In this document: in pieces, positions 9,511 through 18,203 of the stretch | Position numbering within the stretch: position 1 is the stretch's first letter | How the letters are laid out: each line of letters opens with the position of its first letter | Assembly: GCA_943846655.1 (NCBI GenBank) | Contig: OX044352.1 | Span: 372,001-436,000, forward strand | From: Porticoccus sp002390525 | GTDB taxonomy: Bacteria; Pseudomonadota; Gammaproteobacteria; Pseudomonadales; Porticoccaceae | Length of the DNA stretch: 64,000 bases | Direction: 5' to 3' | The notes under the pieces: model-generated | The model's database searches: none | What the model was told of the DNA's origin: nothing | Seen by the model: the letters and a program-made list of their open reading frames with translations, nothing else | Made by a program: the position numbers and the translations under genes

Positions 9511-10022
9511 TTATTTAAACCCTCTTGAATATAATTCTGCTTTTTGTTCAATGCTGGACTGAAGCGAAGAAAATTCTTTTAAAGCTTTGTAGTAAACATT
9601 TCTCTTGAACTCTATTACCTGATTTGCAGGATACCAATAACTGACCCATGCCCAATCATCAAATTCGGGGTGATGACTACGATCAAAAGATATTTTCTTT
9701 TCATCAACCAAAAGCTTTAAATAGAACCATTTTTGTTTTTGTCCTACAAATAGCGGCTTGAGTTTTTTCGTTGCATATTTTTAGGTAAACGATAGTGCAA
9801 CCAACCTTTGGTGCAACCCAAAATATCTACATCACTAGCTTCAAGCCCCACCTCTTCATACAGCTCACGGTGCAGTGCAGTCTCGATAGACTCCCCTTCG
9901 TCAATACCACCTTGTGGAAACTGCCAAGAATTTTGTTTAATACGCTTAGTCCAAAGTAACTTGCCTACACCGTCGGAAATTATGATTCCAACATTTGACC
10001 TAAAACCATCTTTATCAACCAC
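9511..10022 (-). pseudogene. rppH: RNA pyrophosphohydrolase RppH, split by a -1 frameshift (recoded or disrupted)
   Basis: Nudix hydrolase that removes pyrophosphate from mRNA 5' ends and starts RNA decay. The GTG at 10022 gives MVDKDGFRSNVGIII, the normal RppH start, with a GAGAG ribosome site; the Nudix box GGIDEGESIETALHRELYEEVGL is intact in the first frame. After about residue 87 that frame meets a stop at 9744-9746. The rest of RppH (GQKQKWFYL, then HPEFDDWAWVSYWYP and FKRNVYYKALKEF) is intact in the -1 frame up to the stop at 9511. The switch lies at 9768-9762, where the minus strand reads A AAA AAC in phase, a classic -1 slippery heptamer. A -1 slip there, or one extra A in the A6 run, gives a 170-residue protein of normal size. 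It may be a real pseudogene, a sequencing indel, or programmed recoding. Confidence 0.85.
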
Positions 10023-10194
10023 AATATAATCTCTCGTTATAAAATTTATCAAGGCATCTAGCCTCATAAATAATAAATATGCTAGATAATTCAATTACCT
10101 ACTTTAACATGCAAATTACATTAAGTATCCTATTGAGGACAAGTCAATCTAACGTTAAGCTACACTTCATTAATATATAAATTGGATACTTAAA

Positions 10195-10851
10195 ATGCCT
10201 TTGGCCATGTTTGACTTAGACAATACTCTCATTGGTGGAGACAGTGACTATAGCTGGGGAGAATTTTTAGTGATTAAGAAAATTGTCGATCCTATTTATT
10301 TTAGAAGGAAAAACAACCAATTTTATAGAGACTATCAAAATGGAAAGCTAGATATTTATAACTACCTAGAATTCTCATTGGCACCATTTACAAAATTATC
10401 TCGACCTGAGCTCAATGACTTGCATCAAGAATTCATGGAAAATATCATTCAGCAAATGTGGTTACCTAAGGCAGAGAAACTTATAGAAAGCCATAAATCC
10501 AAAAAAGACGTACTTATGGTTATCACATCTACAAATTACTTTGTAGTGGAGCCTATATGCAAAAAACTCGGTATCAAGAATATTATTGCTACCGAGCTTG
10601 AGGAATACAATAACAGATATACTGGTAAGGTGTCAGGAATACCAAGTTTCGGTAAAGGCAAAGTTTCAAGGCTAATCAATTGGTTAAAAACCTCAAATGC
10701 TAGCTTAAAAGGGAGTACTTTTTACAGTGACTCCATTAATGATCTTCCCCTTCTTCAGCTAGTTGAAAATCCTGTGGCTGTAGACCCTTGTCCAAGACTC
10801 AAAGAAAAAGCTATTGATCTTGACTGGAAAATAATCAGTTTACGAAATTAA
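10195..10851 (+). CDS. HAD-superfamily subfamily IB phosphatase (SerB-like)
   Basis: A 218-residue haloacid-dehalogenase-type phosphatase. Motif I is FDLDNTLIGGDSD at the extreme N-terminus (nucleophile Asp7, acid/base Asp9), motif II is the ITSTN region, and motif III/IV is the Lys of GKGKVSRL followed by YSDSINDLPLL with the metal-binding Asp. This matches the subfamily IB 'PSPase-like' group (similar to CicA and to phosphatases acting on small phosphomonoesters). In Pseudomonas a protein of this type lies next to rppH and ptsP, as here, divergent from rppH. The natural substrate cannot be read from the sequence; phosphoserine and histidinol phosphate are possibilities known for relatives. 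Confidence 0.85.
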   Translation: MPLAMFDLDNTLIGGDSDYSWGEFLVIKKIVDPIYFRRKNNQFYRDYQNGKLDIYNYLEFSLAPFTKLSRPELNDLHQEFMENIIQQMWLPKAEKLIESHKSKKDVLMVITSTNYFVVEPICKKLGIKNIIATELEEYNNRYTGKVSGIPSFGKGKVSRLINWLKTSNASLKGSTFYSDSINDLPLLQLVENPVAVDPCPRLKEKAIDLDWKIISLRN

Positions 10852-10939
10852 TCTTTACAGAATTATAGTTAGCATGAACTCCTTAACTAAAGTTTGATTT
10901 ATTAGACCTAAAAATTATTTATGATGGAAAATAAGCAAT

Positions 10940-11983
10940 ATGTATCTAGATCTGATCGAAAAAAAGACTAAGGATGTATCTGAATCTTGGTTATATATTA
11001 TCGATGAAAATATTAAAGAATCCGATATAGAGTTATTGATCTCTCAAAAAATAGTAATTTTAACTAACCGTTTTGATATATATGAAAGATTGCAAGCTAG
11101 TGATCTTGAAGTTTTTTTTAATGATTTTGATTTATCAGTTTTTGATGATAGAAATTTTTCTCAAATTTTTTATAGAGTTTCTAAAGAAAAGGCTGTCGCT
11201 CACCATATTATAGACAATGTTGAGCGATTGCTTTGTGATAAAGGGAAGCTTATTTTATGTGGAAAAAAAAATGATGGCATTAAGTCTTATGCTGAAAAAG
11301 CAGCCAAATCTTTTGGGTCTCTGATTCAAATAAAAAAAAATGGTTCCATTTATTTAGGTACTGCTACCCGATCAATCCAAGAAAAAAAAGGGGCATCAAA
11401 AATTGAAGCCCATGATAAAAACTATACAAAACTGAGAGCATGTATTCCATATCTTGATCATTATTTAGTAAGCAAGCCTGGGATTTTTGGGTGGGAGAAA
11501 ATAGATAATGGCAGCAAACTTCTAGGTAACTTTATTGCGGATTTTTTAACTCTCTTTGATGAGCCACCACAAAATATTTTAGACCTTGGTTGTGGGTACG
11601 GATATTTGTCTGCTCTGCTTAACAATCACACAAAGGCTAAAATCATTGCAACCGATAATAATGCTGCTGCAATATTGGCTTGTGCAGAGAATTTTTCAAA
11701 ACTCAATATTAATGGCGAGGTTATAGCAGGCGATTGCGCTCAAAATATAAAAAAATTATTTGATGCGGTAATATGTAATCCACCTTTTCATAAAGGTTTT
11801 GTTACTGATGGGCAGCTAACTAAAAAATTTGCTCACAGTAGTTACCTCCGTTTGAGAAAAGGGGGCATGGCTTTATTTGTTGTTAACTGCTTTATACCAC
11901 TTGAAAAATATACTAGTAAATTTCTGTATACAAAAACCGTAGCTAAAAACAAAAGCTATAAATTAATACTCTTAGTGAAATGA
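10940..11983 (+). CDS. rsmC: 16S rRNA guanine-N2 methyltransferase, RsmC family
   Basis: S-adenosylmethionine-dependent methyltransferase expected to make m2G1207 in 16S rRNA. The 347-residue protein has the RsmC/RlmG two-domain layout: a degenerate N-terminal methyltransferase-like half (about 1-165, with IIDNVERLLCDKGKLILCGK) and a catalytic C-terminal half with motif I LDLGCGYGYLSALL (near residue 215) and motif IV VICNPPFHKGF (near residue 278). NPPFH is the N2-guanine methyltransferase signature. RlmG is the main alternative because the two families are paralogous; length and the C-terminal half favour RsmC. A 12-base perfect inverted repeat lies just downstream. Confidence 0.85.
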   Translation: MYLDLIEKKTKDVSESWLYIIDENIKESDIELLISQKIVILTNRFDIYERLQASDLEVFFNDFDLSVFDDRNFSQIFYRVSKEKAVAHHIIDNVERLLCDKGKLILCGKKNDGIKSYAEKAAKSFGSLIQIKKNGSIYLGTATRSIQEKKGASKIEAHDKNYTKLRACIPYLDHYLVSKPGIFGWEKIDNGSKLLGNFIADFLTLFDEPPQNILDLGCGYGYLSALLNNHTKAKIIATDNNAAAILACAENFSKLNINGEVIAGDCAQNIKKLFDAVICNPPFHKGFVTDGQLTKKFAHSSYLRLRKGGMALFVVNCFIPLEKYTSKFLYTKTVAKNKSYKLILLVK

Positions 11984-12007
11984 TCGCGTCTTTCGTACAT
12001 AATTCTA

Positions 12008-12044
12008 ATTATTATTCAATCATGTTTAAGCCTTGAATAATAAT
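12008..12044 (+). repeat. 12-bp perfect inverted repeat between rsmC and the PfkB kinase
   Basis: ATTATTATTCAA (12008-12019) and its exact reverse complement TTGAATAATAAT (12033-12044) are separated by 13 bases. It starts 25 bases after the rsmC stop and ends 41 bases before the next ATG. The hairpin is almost all A/T and is followed by only a short GTTTAG, so it is a poor intrinsic terminator. It could be a weak terminator for rsmC or an operator for the kinase gene. Confidence 0.5.
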
Positions 12045-12085
12045 GTTTAGAAATCATGGAATAATTTAGTTAACTAACAAAAAAT

Positions 12086-13090
12086 ATGTCTAAATATAAT
12101 GTTTATGGTATCGGCGCAGCACTTCTTGATACGGAAATACAAGTATCAGACAAAGATCTAAATAATTTGAAAATAGATAAGGGATTGATGTGCCTAGCTG
12201 ATACAGATCGCCAAAATGAGCTCACTTGTTATTTGCAAAAAAAAATAGCAGGCTCATATCGTGCTAGTGGTGGCTCAGCTGCTAATACTATAATTGCTAT
12301 TAGTGAATTCGGTGGAGAAGTTTTCTATTCCTGCAGAGTGGCGAATGACGATAATGGCATTTTTTACTTAAATGATTTAAAGAGATCTGGTGTTGACTTC
12401 AATAATAATATTTCAACCATTGGTCTTACTGGTAAATGTTTGGTCTTAATCACTCCAGATGCTGAGCGGTCAATGAGTACAAATTTGGGTGTAAGTGCAA
12501 ATTTCTCCCCTAAAGATCTTTGCCCAAAAGCAATTAGTAATTCTGAATATATTTATATTGAAGGTTATCTTGTATCAACAGATAGCTGCCAAAAAGCAGC
12601 TATTAAAGCACGTCAAATAGCTGAAAAAGCAGGTGTGAAAGTTGCAGTTACGTTATCAGACCCTGCGATGGTTTCGTTTTTCAGGAATGGTCTTGAAGAG
12701 ATAATCGGTAAAAGGGTCGATCTTTTATTTTGCAATGAAGCAGAAGCCTTAAGCTGGACAAACTGTTCTGACCTAAATGGCTCCCTGAAACTACTGAAGA
12801 AATCGGCAAACACTTATGTGGTGACTATGGGCGATAGGGGCGCAATAGTTTTTGACGGTAAAGATCAATTCGATATTAGCGTTTGTCCAACTAATGCAAT
12901 AAATACAAATGGAGCTGGAGACATATTTGCAGGTTCCTTTTTATATGCTATTACTCATGGTTATAGCTACAAGACTGCAGGAAATTTCGCAGCCTTAGCA
13001 GCCTCGTATGTAGTAAGCCAGCAAGGTCCCAGATTGAACTCCAAACAATATCAGCAAATCAAAGAAATTTTTTTCAGTAGCTGCTCTTAG
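12086..13090 (+). CDS. PfkB-family carbohydrate/nucleoside kinase (adenosine kinase-like)
   Basis: A 334-residue ribokinase-fold kinase. PfkB signature 1 is represented by GGSAANTIIAISEFGG (about residues 61-76) and signature 2 by NTNGAGDIFAGSFLYA (about residues 272-287), which holds the catalytic Asp of GAGD. The usual first Asp of the DTxGAGD motif is Asn here. The sequence resembles the proteobacterial proteins annotated as adenosine kinase or generic sugar kinase, but the substrate is not determinable from the residues visible. It ends five bases before the convergent copper-chaperone gene. Confidence 0.8.
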   Translation: MSKYNVYGIGAALLDTEIQVSDKDLNNLKIDKGLMCLADTDRQNELTCYLQKKIAGSYRASGGSAANTIIAISEFGGEVFYSCRVANDDNGIFYLNDLKRSGVDFNNNISTIGLTGKCLVLITPDAERSMSTNLGVSANFSPKDLCPKAISNSEYIYIEGYLVSTDSCQKAAIKARQIAEKAGVKVAVTLSDPAMVSFFRNGLEEIIGKRVDLLFCNEAEALSWTNCSDLNGSLKLLKKSANTYVVTMGDRGAIVFDGKDQFDISVCPTNAINTNGAGDIFAGSFLYAITHGYSYKTAGNFAALAASYVVSQQGPRLNSKQYQQIKEIFFSSCS

Positions 13091-13095
13091 TAAAT

Positions 13096-13569
13096 CTAAT
13101 GATGGTGTGTATTCTGAAGCACGCTTCTTACTTCCGCGTTAAAGGTTAGAGTTGGGCATCCCAAAAAATTAAGGATAATTTCATGTTGGGCATTGTTCTT
13201 TAATTCTTCTTTTAAACCAAACAACATTAAATGGTAACCACCAGGTTTCAAAGAAACGCTCTTTTTTGGTGGTATGTCTATTCCGTCAACAGGGCGCATA
13301 GACATCATGCCATCCTTATAGAAATGACCATGGATTTCTGTTTTTTCTGCGATAACAGAAGATGCCATGGTAAGTCGACATAGACCTAATGTTGAGTTTT
13401 TTAAAGTCATAAAAGCAGCTGTTATATCCTGTCCTGGTGGCATTTCTCTTATATATCCGTCAATAACAGTTATAGCTAAAGAATCGTCTTGTTCTGCTGT
13501 TACAACAGGGTTAGTTAGAAAAAGTGCTGCTGAGCTTAATAAATATTTTGATATTTGCTGTATGGTCAA
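13096..13569 (-). CDS. Periplasmic copper chaperone PCu(A)C family protein
   Basis: Predicted secreted Cu(I)-binding protein that helps deliver copper to cytochrome oxidase. The mature domain contains the full family motif H-x10-M-x21-H-x-M as H80, M91, H113 and M115, and the C-terminus ends in HHH, a possible extra metal site. Residues 1-25 form a signal peptide (hydrophobic YLLSSAALFLTNPVVTA). The start is a TTG: AAGGA lies eight bases upstream and no ATG is available before the signal peptide. It is divergent from dsbD, a thiol-reducing system that could keep the oxidase assembly partners reduced. No SCO gene is nearby. Confidence 0.88.
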   Translation of the reverse strand: MTIQQISKYLLSSAALFLTNPVVTAEQDDSLAITVIDGYIREMPPGQDITAAFMTLKNSTLGLCRLTMASSVIAEKTEIHGHFYKDGMMSMRPVDGIDIPPKKSVSLKPGGYHLMLFGLKEELKNNAQHEIILNFLGCPTLTFNAEVRSVLQNTHHH

Positions 13570-13725
13570 TTTTAAAATCCTTATAAAAATTTTATATCCC
13601 TGTATTTAATTATAAACTATTGTTTTAAAATATTAGTGTTTTTTAATCTAGGATTAATTTAGCACGAACAGTATTTGTATTTTAAACATGATGCTTTTAA
13701 TTAATATAGGCAATTAACGACTTCA

Positions 13726-15492
13726 ATGATTAATAAAGCGCTAAAAAAATTTTCATATCTATGTAGTCTTCAAATGCTTACTTTGGCCATTGCTCTATTT
13801 TTTATATCTAACGCAAAAGCTTCGCTCGTTGAAAATAATTCGATTGACACTGTACTCTTTGAAAAAACTGAATTCTTAAAAGTCAATGAAGCCTTTCAAC
13901 TTAATCCCATAATTGAAGATGATCAACTAGTCCTTAATTGGTTTATAGCGCCTGGTTATTACCTGTACAAAAATCGGTTCAAACTTTTTGACCATAATGA
14001 TGACTTAATAATGTATAAACCCAGTTATGCCGCTGGAGGACTGATCTACGACGAGTATTATAAGAAAAATTTAGAGGTTTATTACGGATATACAAAATTT
14101 TCTGTACCCCTCAATATTTCTACTAAAAAAATTATTATTGAATCTCAAGGCTGTGCCGATGCTGGTCTATGTTACCCAGTCCAGCGTCAAACTATTTTTT
14201 TTGATTCTAGCGAATCTGTAGCATTACTAGAGGAAAAATTTGACAAGCATCAATCCATAAAAAAAGATGTAAAATTTAACAAAAAAACAAACTCGATGGA
14301 GACTAAAAATTTATCTCTGTATGTAGTGCTTTCATTTGCTTTTTTGGGTGGCTTAATTCTCAATCTTATGCCTTGTGTTTTTCCAATTCTTTCTATAAAA
14401 ATACTCAATCTTGCTACTTTAGGTGCGACTCATAATAATAAGTATCTTCATGGGTTAGCATACACTCTTGGTATATTATTGAGCTTTGTTCTTATTGGAT
14501 CACTTTTAATGATCTTAAGAGATACAGGAGAAAGCCTAGGTTGGGGTTTTCAGCTTCAATCGCCAATATTCGTAGGATTTATAGTATATTTGTTTGTCCT
14601 CATAGGGCTAAGTCTATCTGGTTGGTTCACGTTCGGTAATAATATTATGGGATGGGGTCAAAAAACGACTCAAGGTAATGATTTATCATCTTCTTTCATG
14701 ACCGGGTTACTTGCGACTGTTGTTGCAAGTCCTTGTACAGCACCTTTTATGGGGACAGCACTTGGTTTTGCTTTAACCCAGTCTTCGATGATTGCAATAA
14801 GTACATTTATTTTTTTAGGTCTAGGTATGGCTTTCCCTATACTAGCTATTACCTGCTTACCTAACCTATCAAACTGGTTACCAAAGCCGGGGGTATGGAT
14901 GGACCGTTTTAAACAATTTTTAGCCTTCCCACTATACTTAACCGCTGTTTGGTTGATCTGGGTTTTAGGCAGACAAACTAACAGCGATGTAGTTGCCGCA
15001 ATCTTATGTGGCATTGTTTTCATATTGTTTGCCATCTGGCTTCACAAAATCTACAAGAACAAAATGACTAAGATATTAGCTGTAATGTTATTTGCCTTGG
15101 CAATATTTTTACCAATCTGGAATGAGAAAAATAGAGATACAGATAACTTATGGGAGGCTTATTCAAAAGAAAGATTAAGTATGTTGCTGGAAAATGAAGA
15201 TTCAGTTTTCATTAACTTGACTGCTGACTGGTGTATCACCTGTTTGGTAAATGAGCAAATGGTGCTTAAGACAAATGATTTTTCCGATATTCTAAATAAA
15301 AAAAATATCATTTACCTTAAAGCAGATTGGACTAAATATAATCCAGAAATTACCGAATTATTAAATGATTATAATAGAAGCGGTGTTCCACTATATCTTT
15401 TTTATCCTTCAGGAGAGGCAGAACCTATCATACTTCCACAAATATTGAAAATTAGCGACATGATAGATGTTTTTTCGAAGAATATAAGGTAG
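13726..15492 (+). CDS. dsbD: Protein-disulfide reductase DsbD
   Basis: Carries electrons from cytoplasmic thioredoxin across the inner membrane to periplasmic DsbC/DsbG/CcmG-type proteins. The 588-residue protein has a signal peptide (about 1-32), an N-terminal immunoglobulin-like domain with the cysteine pair in CADAGLCYP (about 144-150), a multi-spanning core with LNLMPCVFPILSIK and VASPCTAPFMGTALG holding the two membrane cysteines, and a C-terminal thioredoxin domain with the WCITC active site (about 503-507). All three redox pairs are present. It directly precedes aroQ-accB-accC, the order known in Pseudomonas. Confidence 0.95.
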   Translation: MINKALKKFSYLCSLQMLTLAIALFFISNAKASLVENNSIDTVLFEKTEFLKVNEAFQLNPIIEDDQLVLNWFIAPGYYLYKNRFKLFDHNDDLIMYKPSYAAGGLIYDEYYKKNLEVYYGYTKFSVPLNISTKKIIIESQGCADAGLCYPVQRQTIFFDSSESVALLEEKFDKHQSIKKDVKFNKKTNSMETKNLSLYVVLSFAFLGGLILNLMPCVFPILSIKILNLATLGATHNNKYLHGLAYTLGILLSFVLIGSLLMILRDTGESLGWGFQLQSPIFVGFIVYLFVLIGLSLSGWFTFGNNIMGWGQKTTQGNDLSSSFMTGLLATVVASPCTAPFMGTALGFALTQSSMIAISTFIFLGLGMAFPILAITCLPNLSNWLPKPGVWMDRFKQFLAFPLYLTAVWLIWVLGRQTNSDVVAAILCGIVFILFAIWLHKIYKNKMTKILAVMLFALAIFLPIWNEKNRDTDNLWEAYSKERLSMLLENEDSVFINLTADWCITCLVNEQMVLKTNDFSDILNKKNIIYLKADWTKYNPEITELLNDYNRSGVPLYLFYPSGEAEPIILPQILKISDMIDVFSKNIR

Positions 15493-15681
15493 ATTTTGTA
15501 TATTTTTCATTAAAAACAATTAAACTGCATCTAAATTCCTTGAATTACACACGAAATTGCAAAAATTTGAAAAAAATAATGGAAAATATTTATCGATATA
15601 CCCCGTATTTTACTTAAATTTGTTGCTATTAGTATCAAAAATTCAAAATATTGGACAGTTTGTATATTTTAATGCAGACTC

Positions 15682-15711
15682 TTAGTAAGTTGAAAATTTC
15701 CGACTTACTGA
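15682..15711 (+). promoter_or_regulatory. 11-bp hairpin in the aroQ leader
   Basis: TTAGTAAGTTG (15682-15692) pairs with CGACTTACTGA (15701-15711) around an 8-base loop: nine Watson-Crick and two G-T pairs. It ends 32 bases before the aroQ ATG, inside a 251-base gap otherwise without a gene. There is no T-run after it, so it is not an intrinsic terminator; it could be an RNA stabiliser, an attenuator part or a protein-binding site. Confidence 0.5.
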
Positions 15712-15743
15712 AATACCCATATAACAAAGTTTGCAGGTAAAAC

Positions 15744-16184
15744 ATGGCTACTATATTAGTACTTCACGGCCCTAACTTAAATTTATTAGGAAGCAGAGAG
15801 CCAGATCTATATGGCAAGAAAGATCTAGAAGAAATAAACCAAGGACTGATGAATGCTTGCATAGAAAAAAAACATCAACTTATAGCATTACAAAGTAACT
15901 CAGAGCACACGCTTATAGATAGAATTCATGTTGCAAAGAAAGAAGGCGTAGAATTTATCATTATAAATCCTGCTGCATTTACACATACCAGTATTGCTCT
16001 CCGTGATGCGTTGCTTGGAACAAGTATTCCTTTCATTGAGGTTCACTTATCGAACATACATGGTCGAGAAGAATTTAGACAATCGTCTTATTTTTCTGAT
16101 ATAGCAGCAGGAGTTATTTGTGGCTTTGGAAGCCTTAGCTATGAATTAGCATTAAATGCGGCCCTGGTTCAGCTAGAGTCATAA
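15744..16184 (+). CDS. aroQ: Type II 3-dehydroquinate dehydratase (AroQ)
   Basis: Third step of the shikimate pathway: dehydration of 3-dehydroquinate. At 146 residues it is the small dodecameric type II enzyme. It shows LHGPNLNLLGSREPDLYG with the catalytic Tyr, QSNSEHTLIDRIH, INPAAFTHTSIALRDAL and the catalytic His in VHLSNIHGREEFR. It is the first gene of aroQ-accB-accC, with gaps of 30 and 25 bases, a conserved gammaproteobacterial cluster linking aromatic and fatty-acid precursor synthesis. Confidence 0.97.
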   Translation: MATILVLHGPNLNLLGSREPDLYGKKDLEEINQGLMNACIEKKHQLIALQSNSEHTLIDRIHVAKKEGVEFIIINPAAFTHTSIALRDALLGTSIPFIEVHLSNIHGREEFRQSSYFSDIAAGVICGFGSLSYELALNAALVQLES

Positions 16185-16214
16185 ATAATAATCTACCATT
16201 TGGAGTAAATACAG

Positions 16215-16673
16215 ATGGATATTCGAAAAATAAAAAAATTAATCGAATTAATTGAAGATTCAGATATCAATGAGTTAGAAATTAAAGAGTCCGAAGAATC
16301 TATTCGAATCAGTCGCGGCGGTCAGGTAACTATTTCACAAGCTACCAGTCCGTTTCCTGCTACTACACAAACATTGGATACGCCGCCAGCGTTAAAAGTT
16401 AATGAGAAAGTCTCCAGTGCAACAAACACTTCAATTGAGGGGCATATTATCAAATCGCCTATGGTCGGAACATTTTATAGGTCCTCCGCACCTGGAGAAA
16501 AAGTTTTTGTCGAGGAAGGCCAGCAAGTTAGCAATGGCGACATACTCTGTATTATAGAGGCTATGAAAATGATGAATCAGATCAAAGCTGACAAAGCCGG
16601 AGTTATTGGGGAAATTTTGGCTAAAGACGGTGAACCAGTTGAATTTGATCAGCCAATGATTACTATCATTTAA
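16215..16673 (+). CDS. accB: Biotin carboxyl carrier protein of acetyl-CoA carboxylase (AccB)
   Basis: Carries the biotin that shuttles CO2 between AccC and the AccAD transferase to make malonyl-CoA. The 152-residue protein has an N-terminal dimerisation segment (MDIRKIKKLIELIEDSDINE), a Pro/Thr-rich linker and a C-terminal biotinyl domain with the modified lysine K118 in EAMKMMNQI. The 'thumb' segment and SPMVGTFY are present. It is co-directional with accC, 25 bases downstream. Confidence 0.97.
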   Translation: MDIRKIKKLIELIEDSDINELEIKESEESIRISRGGQVTISQATSPFPATTQTLDTPPALKVNEKVSSATNTSIEGHIIKSPMVGTFYRSSAPGEKVFVEEGQQVSNGDILCIIEAMKMMNQIKADKAGVIGEILAKDGEPVEFDQPMITII

Positions 16674-16698
16674 ACTATAAAGAATAGGAACTATAGCT

Positions 16699-18039
16699 AT
16701 GCTGGAAAAAGTCCTTATTGCTAATCGTGGTGAAATTGCCCTAAGGATTCTTAGATCCTGTAAAGAACTTGGCATAAAAACTGTTGCAGTTCATTCTAAA
16801 GTTGATGCAAATCTTAAGCATGTATTACTTGCAGACGAATCAATTTGTATAGGGCCCAACTCCTCTACTCAGAGTTATCTTAATGTGCCAGCAATTATTA
16901 GCGCTATGGAGATTTCTAACTCTCAGGCAGTACATCCCGGTTATGGATTTCTCGCTGAAAATGCAGATTTTGCTGAAAAAGTTGAGAAAAGTGGTTTTAT
17001 ATTTATTGGTCCGTCAGCTTCTGTAATAAGAACTATGGGAGATAAAGTTGCAGCTATAGCAAGTATGATAAAGGCTGGTGTGCCGACCGTTCCAGGCTCA
17101 AATGGACCGCTTAATAGTAATAGTAATCGCAGTAAAAAGATTGGTGCTAAAGTTGGGTATCCCGTAATCATAAAAGCGGCTGCAGGTGGGGGTGGAAGAG
17201 GTATGCGGGTTGTACGCAGTGAGGGGGAACTATCTGATGCAATTCAATTAACTAAAGCCGAAGCTAAAGCTGCTTTTGGTGACGATACGGTCTATATGGA
17301 AAAATTTCTAGAGGACCCACGTCATGTCGAAGTGCAGGTAATCGCAGACGGACAGGGTAATGCACTTCATCTTGGTGATCGAGACTGCTCCCTACAACGT
17401 CGTCATCAAAAGGTAATAGAAGAAGCGCCTGCACCTAATATCCCCAAGGCAGCCCGTGATGCAGTTTTAAAAGCTTGTGTTGAAGCCTGTATAAAAATTG
17501 ACTATCGTGGAGCAGGTACATTCGAATTTCTTTATGAAAAAGGTGAATTCTTTTTTATTGAAATGAATACTCGAATTCAAGTCGAGCATCCTGTAACAGA
17601 AATGATCACTGGTATAGACATAGTGAAAGAGCAACTGTTGATTGCAGGTGGGGAAAAACTGAGTATGAGACAAGAAGATATAGTTATTAGGGGGCATGCA
17701 TTTGAATGCCGAATAAATGCTGAAGACTCATCTACATTTATGCCTAGTCCAGGAAAAATAACCGCCTATCACGCTCCTGGGGGTAACGGAGTCAGAGTTG
17801 ACTCGCATATTTACACTGGATATACAGTTCCGCCATACTACGATTCCTTGATAGGTAAAATTATAACTCGCGGTAAGGATAGAAGTGGTGCTCTTGCTAG
17901 AATGGCAAATGCACTTGATGAGCTGCATATCGAGGGTATAAAAACAAATATTAACCTTCAAAAAGACCTTGTTTCTGATAAGGAATTCTCCAGGGGAGGC
18001 GTAAATATTCACTACCTAGAAAAGAAATTAGGTATCTAA
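16699..18039 (+). CDS. accC: Biotin carboxylase subunit of acetyl-CoA carboxylase (AccC)
   Basis: ATP-dependent carboxylation of AccB-biotin. The 446-residue length is exactly typical. It has the N-terminal KVLIANRGEIALRILRSCKELG, the ATP-grasp glycine loop AAAGGGGRGMRVV, the RDCSLQRRHQKVIEEAPAP segment and FIEMNTRIQVEHPVTEMITG with the catalytic residues. In Pseudomonas it is followed by prmA, but here the next gene, 164 bases on, is dusB. Confidence 0.98.
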   Translation: MLEKVLIANRGEIALRILRSCKELGIKTVAVHSKVDANLKHVLLADESICIGPNSSTQSYLNVPAIISAMEISNSQAVHPGYGFLAENADFAEKVEKSGFIFIGPSASVIRTMGDKVAAIASMIKAGVPTVPGSNGPLNSNSNRSKKIGAKVGYPVIIKAAAGGGGRGMRVVRSEGELSDAIQLTKAEAKAAFGDDTVYMEKFLEDPRHVEVQVIADGQGNALHLGDRDCSLQRRHQKVIEEAPAPNIPKAARDAVLKACVEACIKIDYRGAGTFEFLYEKGEFFFIEMNTRIQVEHPVTEMITGIDIVKEQLLIAGGEKLSMRQEDIVIRGHAFECRINAEDSSTFMPSPGKITAYHAPGGNGVRVDSHIYTGYTVPPYYDSLIGKIITRGKDRSGALARMANALDELHIEGIKTNINLQKDLVSDKEFSRGGVNIHYLEKKLGI

Positions 18040-18203
18040 AAAATCCTATTCGAATTCCCATGAAAATTCATAGAAATATAAAATTTGAACATTCGATGTC
18101 TTGGCTTAAGTCAATTTATAGAATAAGCTTTGAATTGAAATTAATTTTGTGTTCTAAAAATAAATATTAAATTGATAATGCGTATTGATATAGGCTTCAA
18201 AGT

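Noticed and set aside
9511..9711. Separate small gene starting at the ATG in the second half of rppH
   Set aside because: Its sequence is the C-terminal half of RppH (EFDDWAWVSYWYP), continuous in frame with codons upstream of that ATG, so it is part of the frameshifted rppH.
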